From Neckera pumila (taxonomy: Eukaryota; Streptophyta; Bryopsida; Hypnales; Neckeraceae), in contig OZ018415.1 in NCBI GenBank assembly GCA_963969595.1, forward strand, positions 4,154,001-4,218,000: DNA of 64,000 nucleotides, in the 5' to 3' direction. Shown here one piece after another: positions 23,485-33,308 of the stretch. Within the stretch, counting starts at the first letter, position 1; every line of letters begins with the position of its first letter. Under the pieces are notes generated by a model. That model saw only the letters and a program-made list of their open reading frames with translations. It made no database searches and was not told where the DNA came from. The position numbers and the translations under genes were made by a program.

Positions 23485-24265
23485 TCCCTAATGACCCAAG
23501 GGGGGGTATTCTTTCAAAATGGGCCAAAAATGCTAACAACTTGAGCAATTTTTGCTCATTTTATTCTTGAGATTGGATAGAATGTAACCATAGGATCTTG
23601 ACTTTAATATTGAAATTGAGCACCTCAAAAAATTTCAGATTATTTGACCATACGATCTAGGAGATATTTAATTTTGAAGTTTTTCTTGGGTTAGTGGAAA
23701 TACGGGGCATCGCACTTTGAAGGAGCATATCTTTGTGAGAATATTTTAAAATGATGCTTTTTGGGTGCTCAGTGAAAGATAAGAAAGTTGAAAATATACT
23801 TGTAAAATTTCATAACATTCCAAGAATTTTACAATTCATGGTCAAGTTTGCAATGCACGGTGGTCACTGAAATTTGAATAGTGTTTGCAAGAGAAAAAAC
23901 AATGGGACACTTGTCTTTTCCTTGAACTCCTTGGATCTGACCTTTATGAGGTGGATCTGACCTTTATAATTTAGATTCAATCTTTATGAGGTGGACAAGA
24001 AGCATACTGGTGGGCTGACTTTTTAGTCCATGCCCAAACTAAACACAAAAAAATGAACTATAAACTACATTACACCACTTAACTTTGAAAAAATTCCACA
24101 AGGCGGAGTTTAACTTGGAATATGGTGAAACTATTGCCTATGGATTTGTATTGTAGTCTATTTTGTATATGTAAATTTTATTTTTCAATAAACTCAAAAT
24201 CTGAGAACAAGAAGCTCAAAACACAGGGGCAATGACCAGAAAATGGTCGCTTGGGTCCTTAGGGA
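23485..24265. mobile_element. TTAA-flanked element nested in Harbinger (copy d)
   Basis: It is 781 bp, termini TCCCTAATGACCCAAGG and, inverted, TCCCTAAGGACCCAAGCG. TTAA is at 23481-23484 and 24266-24269. It is younger than the host element it interrupts. A small plus-strand open frame over its right end (24232 on) shows no recognisable domain. Confidence 0.85.
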
Positions 24266-24644
24266 TTAATGTGATGTGTTTCAACAATGCACATGTCCTA
24301 GGATTGTTGTGTTCTACTCTTGCTTGCCTTTTCCCATTCATAACCGTGTTTGCATTTCAACCATTTTTTCTTGCTGAACATTGTGATTTTGAGACTTCTA
24401 TGTCATCCATGCTTGACAGGAAGGAGTTGTTTTGGTTTTGTGACTTCAAATGTTCTTATTCACAAAGTGCAAGTGTGTCTGAAACATGTCTTAATGTCTT
24501 ATCATTCTTGAATTATAGTATGTGATGTATTGTACAAAATTTGTGAAGCCTGACCCTAAATTCATTTTATTTCCAACTAAAAGCAGTTTCAAATAGTTCC
24601 TTTACTTCACATTTTTTGCGGATGTAAGCAGTTTTGGGTTGTTT

Positions 24645-25065
24645 TTCCTTACCAAATTTTTTTGGCTCAAGGCAGGGTAAGGTTTATTCTCTTTCCTTGA
24701 ATTTTTCAACTTGAGGTAGTTTACAATTTTATTACCTTCCCATTTGGGAGGGCTCAAGGTAGTTTAAGGTAATTTTTTCCTTCCCATTTTTTTTGGCTTA
24801 AGGTAATTGAAGGTTTTGTTTCTTTCCCATTTTCTTAGGCTCAAGGTAGTTTACTATTTTTTTCCCTTGCATTTTTTTGGGCTCAGCGTAGTTTAAGGTT
24901 ATTTTTCCTTCTCATTTTTTTGGACTTAGGATAGTTTACAATTTTTCCCCTTTCCATTTTTTTTGGCTCAAGGTAGTTTAAGATTTTTGGTCCTTCCTAT
25001 TTTGGGGGCCCAAAGGTACTTTGGGACTTTTTTCCTTCTCATTTTTTAGTAGCTTTAGATAGTTT
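24645..25065. repeat. Minisatellite, about 50-bp unit, seven to eight copies
   Basis: The phrase TTTTTTGGCTCAAGGTAGTTTAAGG recurs in variants (for example near 24661, 24755, 24795, 24840, 24885 and 24965), separated by T-rich tracts containing CCTTCCCATTT. Divergence between units is substantial, so the array is old. Confidence 0.8.
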
Positions 25066-25482
25066 CGATTTCTGGGCTTCCAAATTTTATTCCATGTCAT
25101 TTGTTTCTATCTTTAATCTTGGTATTTGCCTTTTTCACTTTACTTTTTTCCTTTATAATGAAGTTAGGGTATTAAAAAATGCCCTTCCTTGCAAACTCAA
25201 AGTAATGGTACATGGATCTAAAATACTATGAATTTCAAAATTAGATAATAATAGGGACCATTTAATTGGCCCGGATATCTAAATACCCCCCTAAAAAAAC
25301 TTTGGCCGCACGCGATATCCAAAGGTCCACATAGAGTGAGCCCCCCGTGCATGTTCTGGATCCTATTTGTTTTCTACTGTACAAGTAAATGGAAGAATTA
25401 TAGTACATCCTATATTTTTATTATCACCCTAGTACATATTATCTATGCTATGGTAGATCTAATGAAGGTATACATTTTTCCT

Positions 25483-26553
25483 TCAAAGAATTAAATTGAA
25501 CCTACATTTTATCTCACGTAGTTTTCTTAGATTTTGATGGCCTTCCCGCCAAGGTTTCAATTGTTCTTTCTTTCTATGGACATATAATCTTCCATTCCCA
25601 AATCCAACATGTGGATCCCCTCTCATTTGTGGCCAAGGTACACCAGGCTCTGGCTGGTTCATCATCCCACAATAGTTGTGTAACCAGCAACAAGCTGTCG
25701 TGACTCTAGCAGCTCTGTCAACCCTAGAGTTAAAACTCTTTAAAATTCTCCATCGGTTCTTCAACATGCCAAATGCTTGTTCAATCACAACTCTTCCAGA
25801 ATTCATGGATTTGTCAAACCTCTTCTTCTCCAAATCATTAGGTGCCTTCCAATTCTTCATCAAGTAGGTGCAAATGGGATAAGCCGCATCTTCTATTAAG
25901 TAAGGAGAGCATTGGACATCTCCAACTACAACCACTAGTTTTTTTTTAACTTTTGTACAAGCTGGAGACTTTGAATTGCTCGCCATCATGCACTCCTCCA
26001 GGTTGGCCCGCGCACACATTCTAAAAAATCTTCCGTGAATCACAAATTCCTTGCAAAACAATGGAATTGAATTTTTTCTAATTGTGAAAGTCAGAAGCAG
26101 CTAATGTGACTCTCTTTTTTGGACTCTCTGATAACGGGATATGTGTACCATCAATTGATTCACATATTTTAGGTAAACCCGTAATGTCCTCAAAATTAGA
26201 GATAATGCCATGAAGGTGGTTTCCACTAGGAGCAGAAATGCAGTGGCAAACAATTTGTTTTCATCAGTAAGTATGTTAATAACAATATCCAAATATTTTT
26301 GAATGGTTGAAGCTCCAATTTTGACACAATCTGCCATGTGTTTGGCACTATGACCATGGGCAAACCTATGAAGCACACATGATAGTATTTTATCAATTTC
26401 CATTTGTGGCCTCACTTGATTCACACACCTACTTCGTAAAAAAGGAGTTAACAAGACGAGTAGGTTCTCATATGCAACAGCACTCATCCTATAGAATTGA
26501 ATATGTTTGTTGTGGTGCATTGCATATGTTAATCTCCAGACTACCCCTTTCAC
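25483..26553 (-). pseudogene. PIF/Harbinger DDE transposase, broken
   Basis: This is the endonuclease-type (DDE_4 family) transposase. The N-terminal piece (26553 downward) holds the helix-turn-helix-like LSCVLHRFAHGHSAKHMA and STIQKYLDIVINIL. A frameshift near 26230 moves the frame to GLPKICESIDGTHIPLSESP, carrying the first catalytic Asp. In-frame stops follow around SDFHN. The second Asp lies in AGQPGGVHDGEQF. The C-terminal piece contains YLIEDAAYPICTYLMKNW and the catalytic Glu block VVIEQAFGMLKNRWRIL followed by CCWLHNYC. All three acidic residues are still recognisable but lie in three frames, so the gene is dead. It could have had introns, but the in-frame stops argue for decay. Confidence 0.85.
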
Positions 26554-26761
26554 ATAGTTCCAATGTGTTGATGTTTAAGCTCTACCCAGAAGAGGCAAGC
26601 AGGGTAGGGTTTCTTGCGTGAAGCAAGCAACAACAACAATGATAGAAAATGAAAGCTCATTGAATTCCCAATATCTAAATTCAAAATGGCCCAAGCCTTT
26701 GATTTTGACATGAAGGACTTCTCCATCATTTTCATAAAAGCATACAAAATATCATCTATAT

Positions 26762-27106
26762 CAGGGTTGTCACATCGGGCATTCCAGGGTTACCAAATAG
26801 ACAGGCAAACCGGACTAGACGGACAGACGGTCCGGATGGGTTTGCATAGAAAGTGAAACCATGGAGCTTCAAATTTTGCCAAGTAAAAAAAAATTACCAT
26901 TGACTAGGGGGAGACTTAAAGAACTGGGCGGGGACTTAAAGACAGGGCAGAGACTTAAGGTGTGTCCAAGGTAACTCTACATTGATTTTTCTTAACTTCA
27001 TATAAAGTCAACTATTTGTTGACTACATCGGAGGGGTGGAATCTCAATTGGACGGGCAAACCGGACTGGCGGACAAGCGAGCGGCTTGTCCGATATGATA
27101 ACCCTG
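26762..27106. mobile_element. MITE with CAGGGTTRTCAYATYGG termini (copy 1)
   Basis: It is 345 bp. The left end is CAGGGTTGTCACATCGGGC and the right, inverted, is CAGGGTTATCATATCGGAC. The interior includes repeated GACTTAAAG-type motifs and AAACCGGACTRG. It lies inside the Harbinger element. A second copy in reverse orientation is at 27917-28273. Confidence 0.75.
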
Positions 27107-27625
27107 ATCCACATCAGCAGAAGTTGAAGAAAAATAGTGGACTCCATATTCACCTTCAAAAATCCTGCAAAGTGCTTGAAAAATCATTAGTTATAGTTAA
27201 AATTAAAAATTTAAGTCATCATTAATAGAAACACAAATAAAACTAAAAATTAAAATACAACTCCCAATCTAAAACCAAAATATAAAAATTAAATTATCCA
27301 CAACCCATGCATTCAAGCACTTCCAGTCTGAAAACAATGAAAAAATCATAAACAAGAAAACAAAACAAAAAAACTAAAGCTCTTCCAAAGCAAAAAAATT
27401 TCCTAGATCTTTCAAAAAACAAACTTTATAACCTTAACTTCCTTGGGGGTTTCACCTTGCCTCAGGGCTTTCATCTTGCCTGGCAGTGGACAGATGAAAC
27501 TTGCACTACCAGCCGAGTAGGCGTAGCCCTCCAGAAGGATGCTGCGGCTATGGGAGTGGGGGCCCACCCTTCACCATTGGTGCTCGGATGCAGGCTGCAC
27601 CTCCCTCCCCCATGTGCAAGGCCCT

Positions 27626-27916
27626 ACTACTATTGACGGCTTGATACGTAATGCCTTGATAGGTTGCTGACAACCTTCTTTTTTGGCTTCCTCGAGATCA
27701 CTGCCGCAAAAAATAGTTGTCCATAGGCGCATCAAACCCTAGAGTATTTAATGTTCGGAGAACGAGATGGACGGAAGACCAAAGTAACCGATGTCATCTA
27801 GTCAATGAGAATATGATTTTGATAAACAGAAGCATTCATCCATAATGCCACCATCAAAGTGGTTTGCACAACCAAAACAAAAATGAAAATGAAGTTTTCA
27901 ATTTTTAACTTTCTAA
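27626..27916. other. Spacer after Harbinger element
   Basis: It starts with the ACT duplication. No other feature recognised. Confidence 0.5.
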
Positions 27917-28273
27917 CAGGATTATCATATTGGACAAGCCGCCCGCCTGCTCGCCCATCTGGTTGAAATTCCACCCGCCCGATGTCGTCAACATATAGTT
28001 GACTTTATGTGAAGTTAAAAAATAGTCAACGTGGAGTTACCTTAGATGCACCTTAAGTCCTTGCCCCGTCTTTAAGTCCCCACCCTTAAATCCCCGCCCA
28101 GTTCCTTAAGTCCCCGCCTAGTTAATGGTAATGTTTTATTTAATTGGCAAAATTCAAAGTTCCATGGTTTTACTTTCTGTGCAAACCCGTCCGGACCATC
28201 CGTCCATCTGGTCCGGTTTGCCCATCTATTCGGGACGTCTGGTGACTCTAGAACGCCCAATGTGACAACCTTG
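27917..28273. mobile_element. MITE with CAGGGTTRTCAYATYGG termini (copy 2, inverted)
   Basis: Read on the minus strand this matches 26762-27106 over its length (CTTAAGTCCCCGCC tracts, TAGTTGACTTTATG, GTCCGGTTTGCC). The two copies, 0.8 kb apart and inverted, form a large potential hairpin spanning the right end of the Harbinger element. Confidence 0.75.
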
Positions 28274-28334
28274 CTTTTTAGTAACTTTTTAAAAACTTTG
28301 ATATTCAATATAAAGTAAGCTTAGTCTATTCTTA

Positions 28335-28578
28335 AAGCAACCATTTAAGAGTTGTTTGCCTCAACTCCTTGGCTTTTTGTAGGAAGATAAATAGGATTGG
28401 TATTTAATTAAAATCATTTCATACTTACGGAAGCTTCGTGGAGTTAGTTACAATTTTTGTAGTTGAAATTTAGTGGACACAAAAATTGACCACCTCTTGA
28501 AATGTATATAAATGGTACATTGAAGAAAAAAAATGTACCTGTGCGCTATGATCGGTTTTAGAAGCCAGTCACTTTTAG
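28335..28578. mobile_element. Relative of the 294-bp TA-flanked MITE
   Basis: It shares with 49782-50075 the blocks AAGCAACYMTTTAAGAGTTG, CACCTCTTGAAATGTA and the GTCRCTTTTA right end, in the same order. The outer AGGTAGGGGG termini are lost, so this is a truncated or diverged copy. Confidence 0.6.
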
Positions 28579-28599
28579 AAAAAACTACACTATTTTATT

Positions 28600-29045
28600 C
28601 ACATACAAATGCAAGGGCTTTGTTGCGATATGAGAGATTCTATTGTTGATACAAAAAAAGGCTATATATACAAAGGAATTCAACGGCTTTGTTTCTTGGC
28701 GTTTAGACATGCAATGTGAAAGTCATGTTTTTTTTTAAATATTAAATAATTTTATTCAATTTTATAATTTTAGTAAAATCCATAATCTTTACATCATAGG
28801 TCCAAACGCCACAAAACTAGCACAAATAAAAAAACTTTATGCATAGAGGAGTGCATTGTCTTTGTTTGTGGCGTTTAGCCATAAAATATCAAAAGTTGTA
28901 TTTTTTCCAAAGTGAAAGAGAATTTATTTTAATTTATTCATTTAAGCAAATCCTTCAACTTTACATTATAAGTCCAAAACCAACAAAACTAGCATAAATA
29001 GAATCTTCTATGCACAAATAAATGAAATTGCTTTGTTTCATGGTG
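28600..29045. repeat. Dispersed palindromic repeat family (GTGCAAGGGCTTTG)
   Basis: Two to three successive units contain TTTATGCATARAGGAGTGCA, CTTTGTTTNTGGCGTTTAG and, in inverse, CATMATAGGTCCAAAYGCCA. Each unit is partly self-complementary. Related units are at 42945-43300 and 50277-50545. Confidence 0.65.
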
Positions 29046-29059
29046 TTAAATCATCTAAA

Positions 29060-29290
29060 CATTAGGTCTTAAAGGATTAAGGCTTTTTTTTGCCAAATAA
29101 CACTCAAAACTGCCATTTCTATAGCAAAAGAGTGAAAATTGCTTTTCCCTCATATCTAACCGTAGGATCTTACATCTAACTACTATGAGAATGTATAGAA
29201 ACAATTTCAGAACTTTTGACCACATGGAATGCAAGATATCTAGGTTAAAAGTGGAAAAAAACAAATTTTGTAGCATTGCAAGACTAGAGT
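29060..29290. mobile_element. Truncated TTAA-family element (subfamily I end)
   Basis: It begins next to GGATTAAGG and then reads GCCAAATAACACTCAAAACTGCC, matching the inverted right end of copies e and h (GGCAGTTTTGGGTG), and continues through GTAGGATCTTACA. The other end is missing. Confidence 0.55.
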
Positions 29291-29626
29291 ATTTGACTTT
29301 GAACCTCCTTAGCTTCAATTTTCTGCACAAATAGAAATCTTTGTACATGAAAGAGTGCAAGGGCTTGCTTTTTGTGGTGTTTTGAACATGTAATGTAAAA
29401 GTTGTAGTTTTTTCAAAATAGGATATCATTATATTAGTTAATTTTTTTTTATATAAATTTTTTGAAATTTAATAACTTTCAAACCACAGGTCCAAATGCC
29501 ATGAAACTAAGTCCGTACACTCCTCCTTGTCAAGAGTTCTTGAGCGATAACAAGAAGGCCGTTGGACACCTCATGGTTGTTAGATATAAGTATAACAAAC
29601 AAAATAGAGCAAACAACCTAATTTAA

Positions 29627-30553
29627 CCCCTAAAGGCCCAAGTGTCCGTTCAACGGACAAGTGGGATTTTGGGCAGGTACCTACGGGCTGAAATTTTGTC
29701 CTGATTTTTTGAAACTTTTTTTGGAAGATAGAAACATTGATAAGCTTTGTGGGAGTATAATTTTTTTTTCAATCGGTGCCCGGGAAAAAAGTTATGCCCA
29801 AATAAGCTCAAAACAGGGGAGAGCGGGCAACAAAAAATATTTTGCAAAAAATATGGTTTTTTTTTTCTGAATTTTTTTTCCCATAGATTATATTTTTGTC
29901 TATTTGTAAAGCTTTGATTCATTTCATATGGATTTGTTATAAGAAAGTTATGGACATTCTTGTTTTTCGGGCAGTTAGAGCATCTTTTTGAAAAAAATAA
30001 CTTGTAGGACTCATTTTTTTAAGAAATTTTTCAAATTTTTCAAATTTTTTTTTTGGCATGGTTTAGTTTACTTGCTAGAACAATCTCACCACTGGAATTA
30101 GTGCATTTTAATTCCACCTAAAATATATGAATATTTTAGATTTTCCTTCTATCTCGTACCTAATTCTATTTAACAATTTTTTTAGTAATGAAAATTAAGC
30201 TTTTTTGGATTTTTTCTTTTTTTGGTAGATTTTCAACTCAATTCTCCACTATAAACATTTAAAGCTCAAAATTCTGTAGTGCAAAAATTTTAAGCTAAAA
30301 ATGTTCAAAGTCAAAAGAATCCAATCCCACAATGTGCTGAAAACCTTGTTTTTTTCACTTTAAATGTAGATATCTTGCAATCTATGCGGTCAAAAATTCT
30401 GAAATTTTTTGCACACATTCTTGTACTAGTTAGGTGTAAGATCCTATGGTTAGATGTGCAAAAAAAACATTTTAAATTTTTTCTTCACTCTTTGCTAAAA
30501 AATGGCAGTTTTGGGTGTTTTTTGGCAAAAAGAAGGCCTTGGGCCTTTAGGGG
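29627..30553. mobile_element. Long TTAA-flanked element (copy e, subfamily I)
   Basis: It is 927 bp, left end CCCCTAAAGGCCCAAGTGTC, right end inverted CCCCTAAAGGCCCAAGGCC. The left flank is TTAA (29623-29626) and the right is TTGA (30554-30557), one base off. No open frame larger than about 90 codons. Confidence 0.85.
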
Positions 30554-31102
30554 TTGAAGTGTAGATAGTGAGTATGAAGTTGCACAAGTAGCCACATTAT
30601 AGCAGAGGATCTCTTATCCGATATGAAGTGTAGGGAAACAATTATTTGGATTTGTTGAAGACTACAATAATTTGAATGACACTCAATCCATTTACAAGGA
30701 ACAACCTACTTTAAACTGGAGGTAGACAAAGAGCTCAAGTTTCTACAAATTGAATGTGTAAACAATGAAAAGAAACCATCTAAGCTGACAAACCAAATCT
30801 ACAATCCCAATCTCCAATATAAAAAAAGGAATAATTAAAACTCTATGCATGGTAAAATTAATTTAAATTTTACAATCGTAATCTATGCAACAATGATCTG
30901 ATTGCAAATTTAATTGTCCTCTGTTTCATATGCTAAATACTTGTTTCTCCATTGCCGTGGATTTTGAATACACATAAACTTGTGTTTAATTCATCGTACA
31001 GGACGATGCAGGTATCATCAAATGGAACAAAATTATCTTTTCTTATGAAATGCATATGTGTAATGGGATCTAACATGTTGAATCGCATGTCATGTTTGTA
31101 CA
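30554..31102. other. Unannotated spacer
   Basis: No gene or repeat recognised. Confidence 0.5.
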
Positions 31103-31844
31103 GGGTCGTTGCAAGAAACGCCGTCCACTTTTGGTCCATTTTGGCTTGTTTTCAGCCAGTACTCCAGTACTCATGAGCTTTTGCATATGAATTTTTTAAA
31201 AATATACAAAATAAGGACAATTAGTACAAGACTAAAAGTAGCATATCCCCAAAATTTCAGATCTAAAAAAAATCTAGGTAAAAAGTTATTCACAAAAAAG
31301 AGCAAGCTGAAATTTTAAAGAAAATACATACTTTGACATTTTAATTTGTAAAAAATAGAAAAAATAATTTTCAAAGAAAGTAAAAAAAGACTATTTGGGA
31401 AGACTTTATGCTGAAGAGATTTGACTAAAAAATTGATCTTGAAGTCATATAAAATGTTTAGAACTGCGCGCGCAAGAGAGCCCTCTTTGCATGGATGTAG
31501 ACAACACAAAATAAAATATTTTTATATGCCCCTTGGTAGAAACATGAGTTCCTACTATGCAAATAGACCATAGAAATTTCAGCTCTAAATCATTAAATTT
31601 GGGTACTCCTTTTTACTCAAAACCCCTAAATCGCAAAACGTGACAAATTAGCTAAATTGAAATTTAAATATAAAATGATTTTTAAAAATTTCTGAAAAAT
31701 ATGAGATATAATTAACCTCAAGTTAGACATCTCCAATAAAAAATTCAACTTCATGAAAATTATGCTTCAAAAGTTATTGCAAAAGGAAGCTTCCACGAAC
31801 TCCTTGTGACAATTCAACAGTACCAGTGTTTCTTGCAATGACCC
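31103..31844. mobile_element. Non-autonomous element, GGGTCRTTGC termini (copy 2)
   Basis: It is 742 bp. The left end is GGGTCGTTGCAAGAAACGCC and the right, inverted, is GGGTCATTGCAAGAAACACT. ACA directly precedes the left end and follows the right one, a possible 3-bp duplication. It aligns with 12947-13678 and more loosely with 45258-45942. Confidence 0.8.
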
Positions 31845-31845
31845 A

Positions 31846-32035
31846 CAGTATAACCTCCCAAAGTTAATCTTCTCTAAACTAATAAAGTGTTGTCAGGAAA
31901 TATTGATTGCCAATCCCAATTTAACAATATGAACCACATACAAACATCAGGATCCTCTCTAATGTAATAACCTCTCTAACTTGATGTGTCAGACCGGTCC
32001 CAACTCTATTAGTTTAGAGAGGTTCTATTGTAATA
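31846..32035. mobile_element. Pogo/Lemi-like terminal fragments
   Basis: CAGTATAACCTCCCAAAGTT, then TCTCTAAACTAATAAAGTG, and at the right GACCGGTCCCAACTC followed by ATTAGTTTAGAGAGGTT. This resembles the CAGTAAAACCTCTNTAAATTAATA ends of plant pogo-type elements (LIMPET/Lemi1). The resemblance is from memory and only partial, and no matching transposase is seen. Confidence 0.4.
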
Positions 32036-33308
32036 AATTTGATGCTGGTGATACTCCATTGAAAAGTAGGTTTCTATATGCATGTTGTGCTTATGGCTAA
32101 AAATTTCTTTAATTCTAGCTTTGTAAAGAATTTCTGTAATATCATCATTTTCCACAACTACATCATCACCAACATCAGAATAATATTTTTTTAGCATACA
32201 ACCTTTGTGGATAAGTATGAAAGGCGCGCGGACAACATCCAACTCCAATATAAGATGTCTTGAATTAGACCACACTATATTTGAAGCTCGTTGATATGAG
32301 TTACTACTTGGAAAAGAACAGTACGATCTTCGACACTTTGTGTTGGGACATAAAATAGGGAGTTTCCACTCAACCTCTAGGTTCCAAAAGTCTAGATATT
32401 CTCTTATTTTTTCACCATGCCAAACATTCACAATGGATGGAGGAGCTTCACTTACATTCAACCATTCTATATTAGCTCTCCACATGGTTAGCATTTCATA
32501 GCACAGTGTTCTAGAAGCCATTGCACTTGAAAGCTCATCTACAATGCTAAGGTAGTCAAAAAGAATCATTTTGAACCTTGAGTTGTTACAATGTGAGCAC
32601 GTTTTGTACACTTAGGACATGTTTGTATGTTGTTGGGAGGAGTACACAAACAAGCTATGTATATGCTGCCATCATAACTATCTTCTTCAGGTGCTGGTAA
32701 AATGAAAGGCTCATGAGAATAGTTTCTAGTGCCTAGGCGCATCCTCCATCTTTTAGGCTGCACAAAGCCCCACCTTTTATATAAAAAAAATTAGTGATGT
32801 AAAAGATGAAGGGGTGGAAGCAAGCCCCTCTAAGCTACCATTCCAATTTTCAGACATCAGCCTAATTAAAGAGGCAGGCCTGTCTTCAATCAAGATGCTT
32901 GAAGAATCATCATTTATATTTTAGCCCTTCAAAAAGTTGGCATAGTGTTCAATCTTGTAATTCCACGGGCATGCCTTTATTGTCCCACTCTGCTTGCATT
33001 TTAATAATGAAGTTCTTCATCTTCATTTGTAAATATGGCCCACGATCCTCCATTACATTAACACTCAACTATCCTAGTGATTGTTGAGTGTCCTCATCTT
33101 GCAAAGTTTGTTTAGGAAACTGTGTTTCATCTTGCAAATTTAGCATAGGTGAAGCATCCCCTTGAAATTGTACTTCAATGTCTCTTCTATGGTGCCGTTG
33201 TTGAATCCTACAAGTCACAAATTTGAATCCAACTTCTTCATTGCTCAGTTTACATTTACTACATCTACACTTTACTTTTTTATTGCGACGTGTACAAATT
33301 TGAGCCAT
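32009..33308 (-). pseudogene. Decayed transposase-like gene, Cys-rich N-terminus (Tnp2-like?)
   Basis: Three minus-strand pieces appear to belong together. The first (ATG at 33308 to 33069) has a Cys cluster, VKCRCSKCKL, and ends QQRHHRRDI. The second (to 32566) has SIYIACLCTPPNNIQTCPKC. The third (32611-32009) overlaps it in another frame and continues CSHCNNSRFKMILFDYLSIV, then PSIVNVWHGEKIREYLDFW. Paired CxxC knuckles followed by a hydrophobic LFDYLSIV block and a P-x-I-x-x-x-W-x-G-E segment recall the N-terminal half of Tnp2-like (CACTA) or KDZ-like transposases. No catalytic domain is visible. A frameshift joins pieces two and three. Function is not established. Confidence 0.4.

Larger units (their letters stand above)
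20293..27625. mobile_element. 7.3-kb PIF/Harbinger-type DNA transposon (decayed, formerly autonomous)
   Basis: The left terminus is AGGGCCTTGCACATTTG and the right, inverted, is AGGGCCTTGCACATGGGGG. ACT is duplicated at 20290-20292 and 27626-27628 (equivalently TACTA borders GGGCC on both sides). It carries the two genes expected of PIF/Harbinger: a Myb/SANT-like ORF (20614-21471, plus) and a DDE transposase (25483-26553, minus), facing each other. Both are broken. Nested in it are a TTAA element (23485-24265), a minisatellite (24645-25065) and a CAGGGTT MITE (26762-27106). The region 21472-23480 shows no further gene. Confidence 0.85.
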
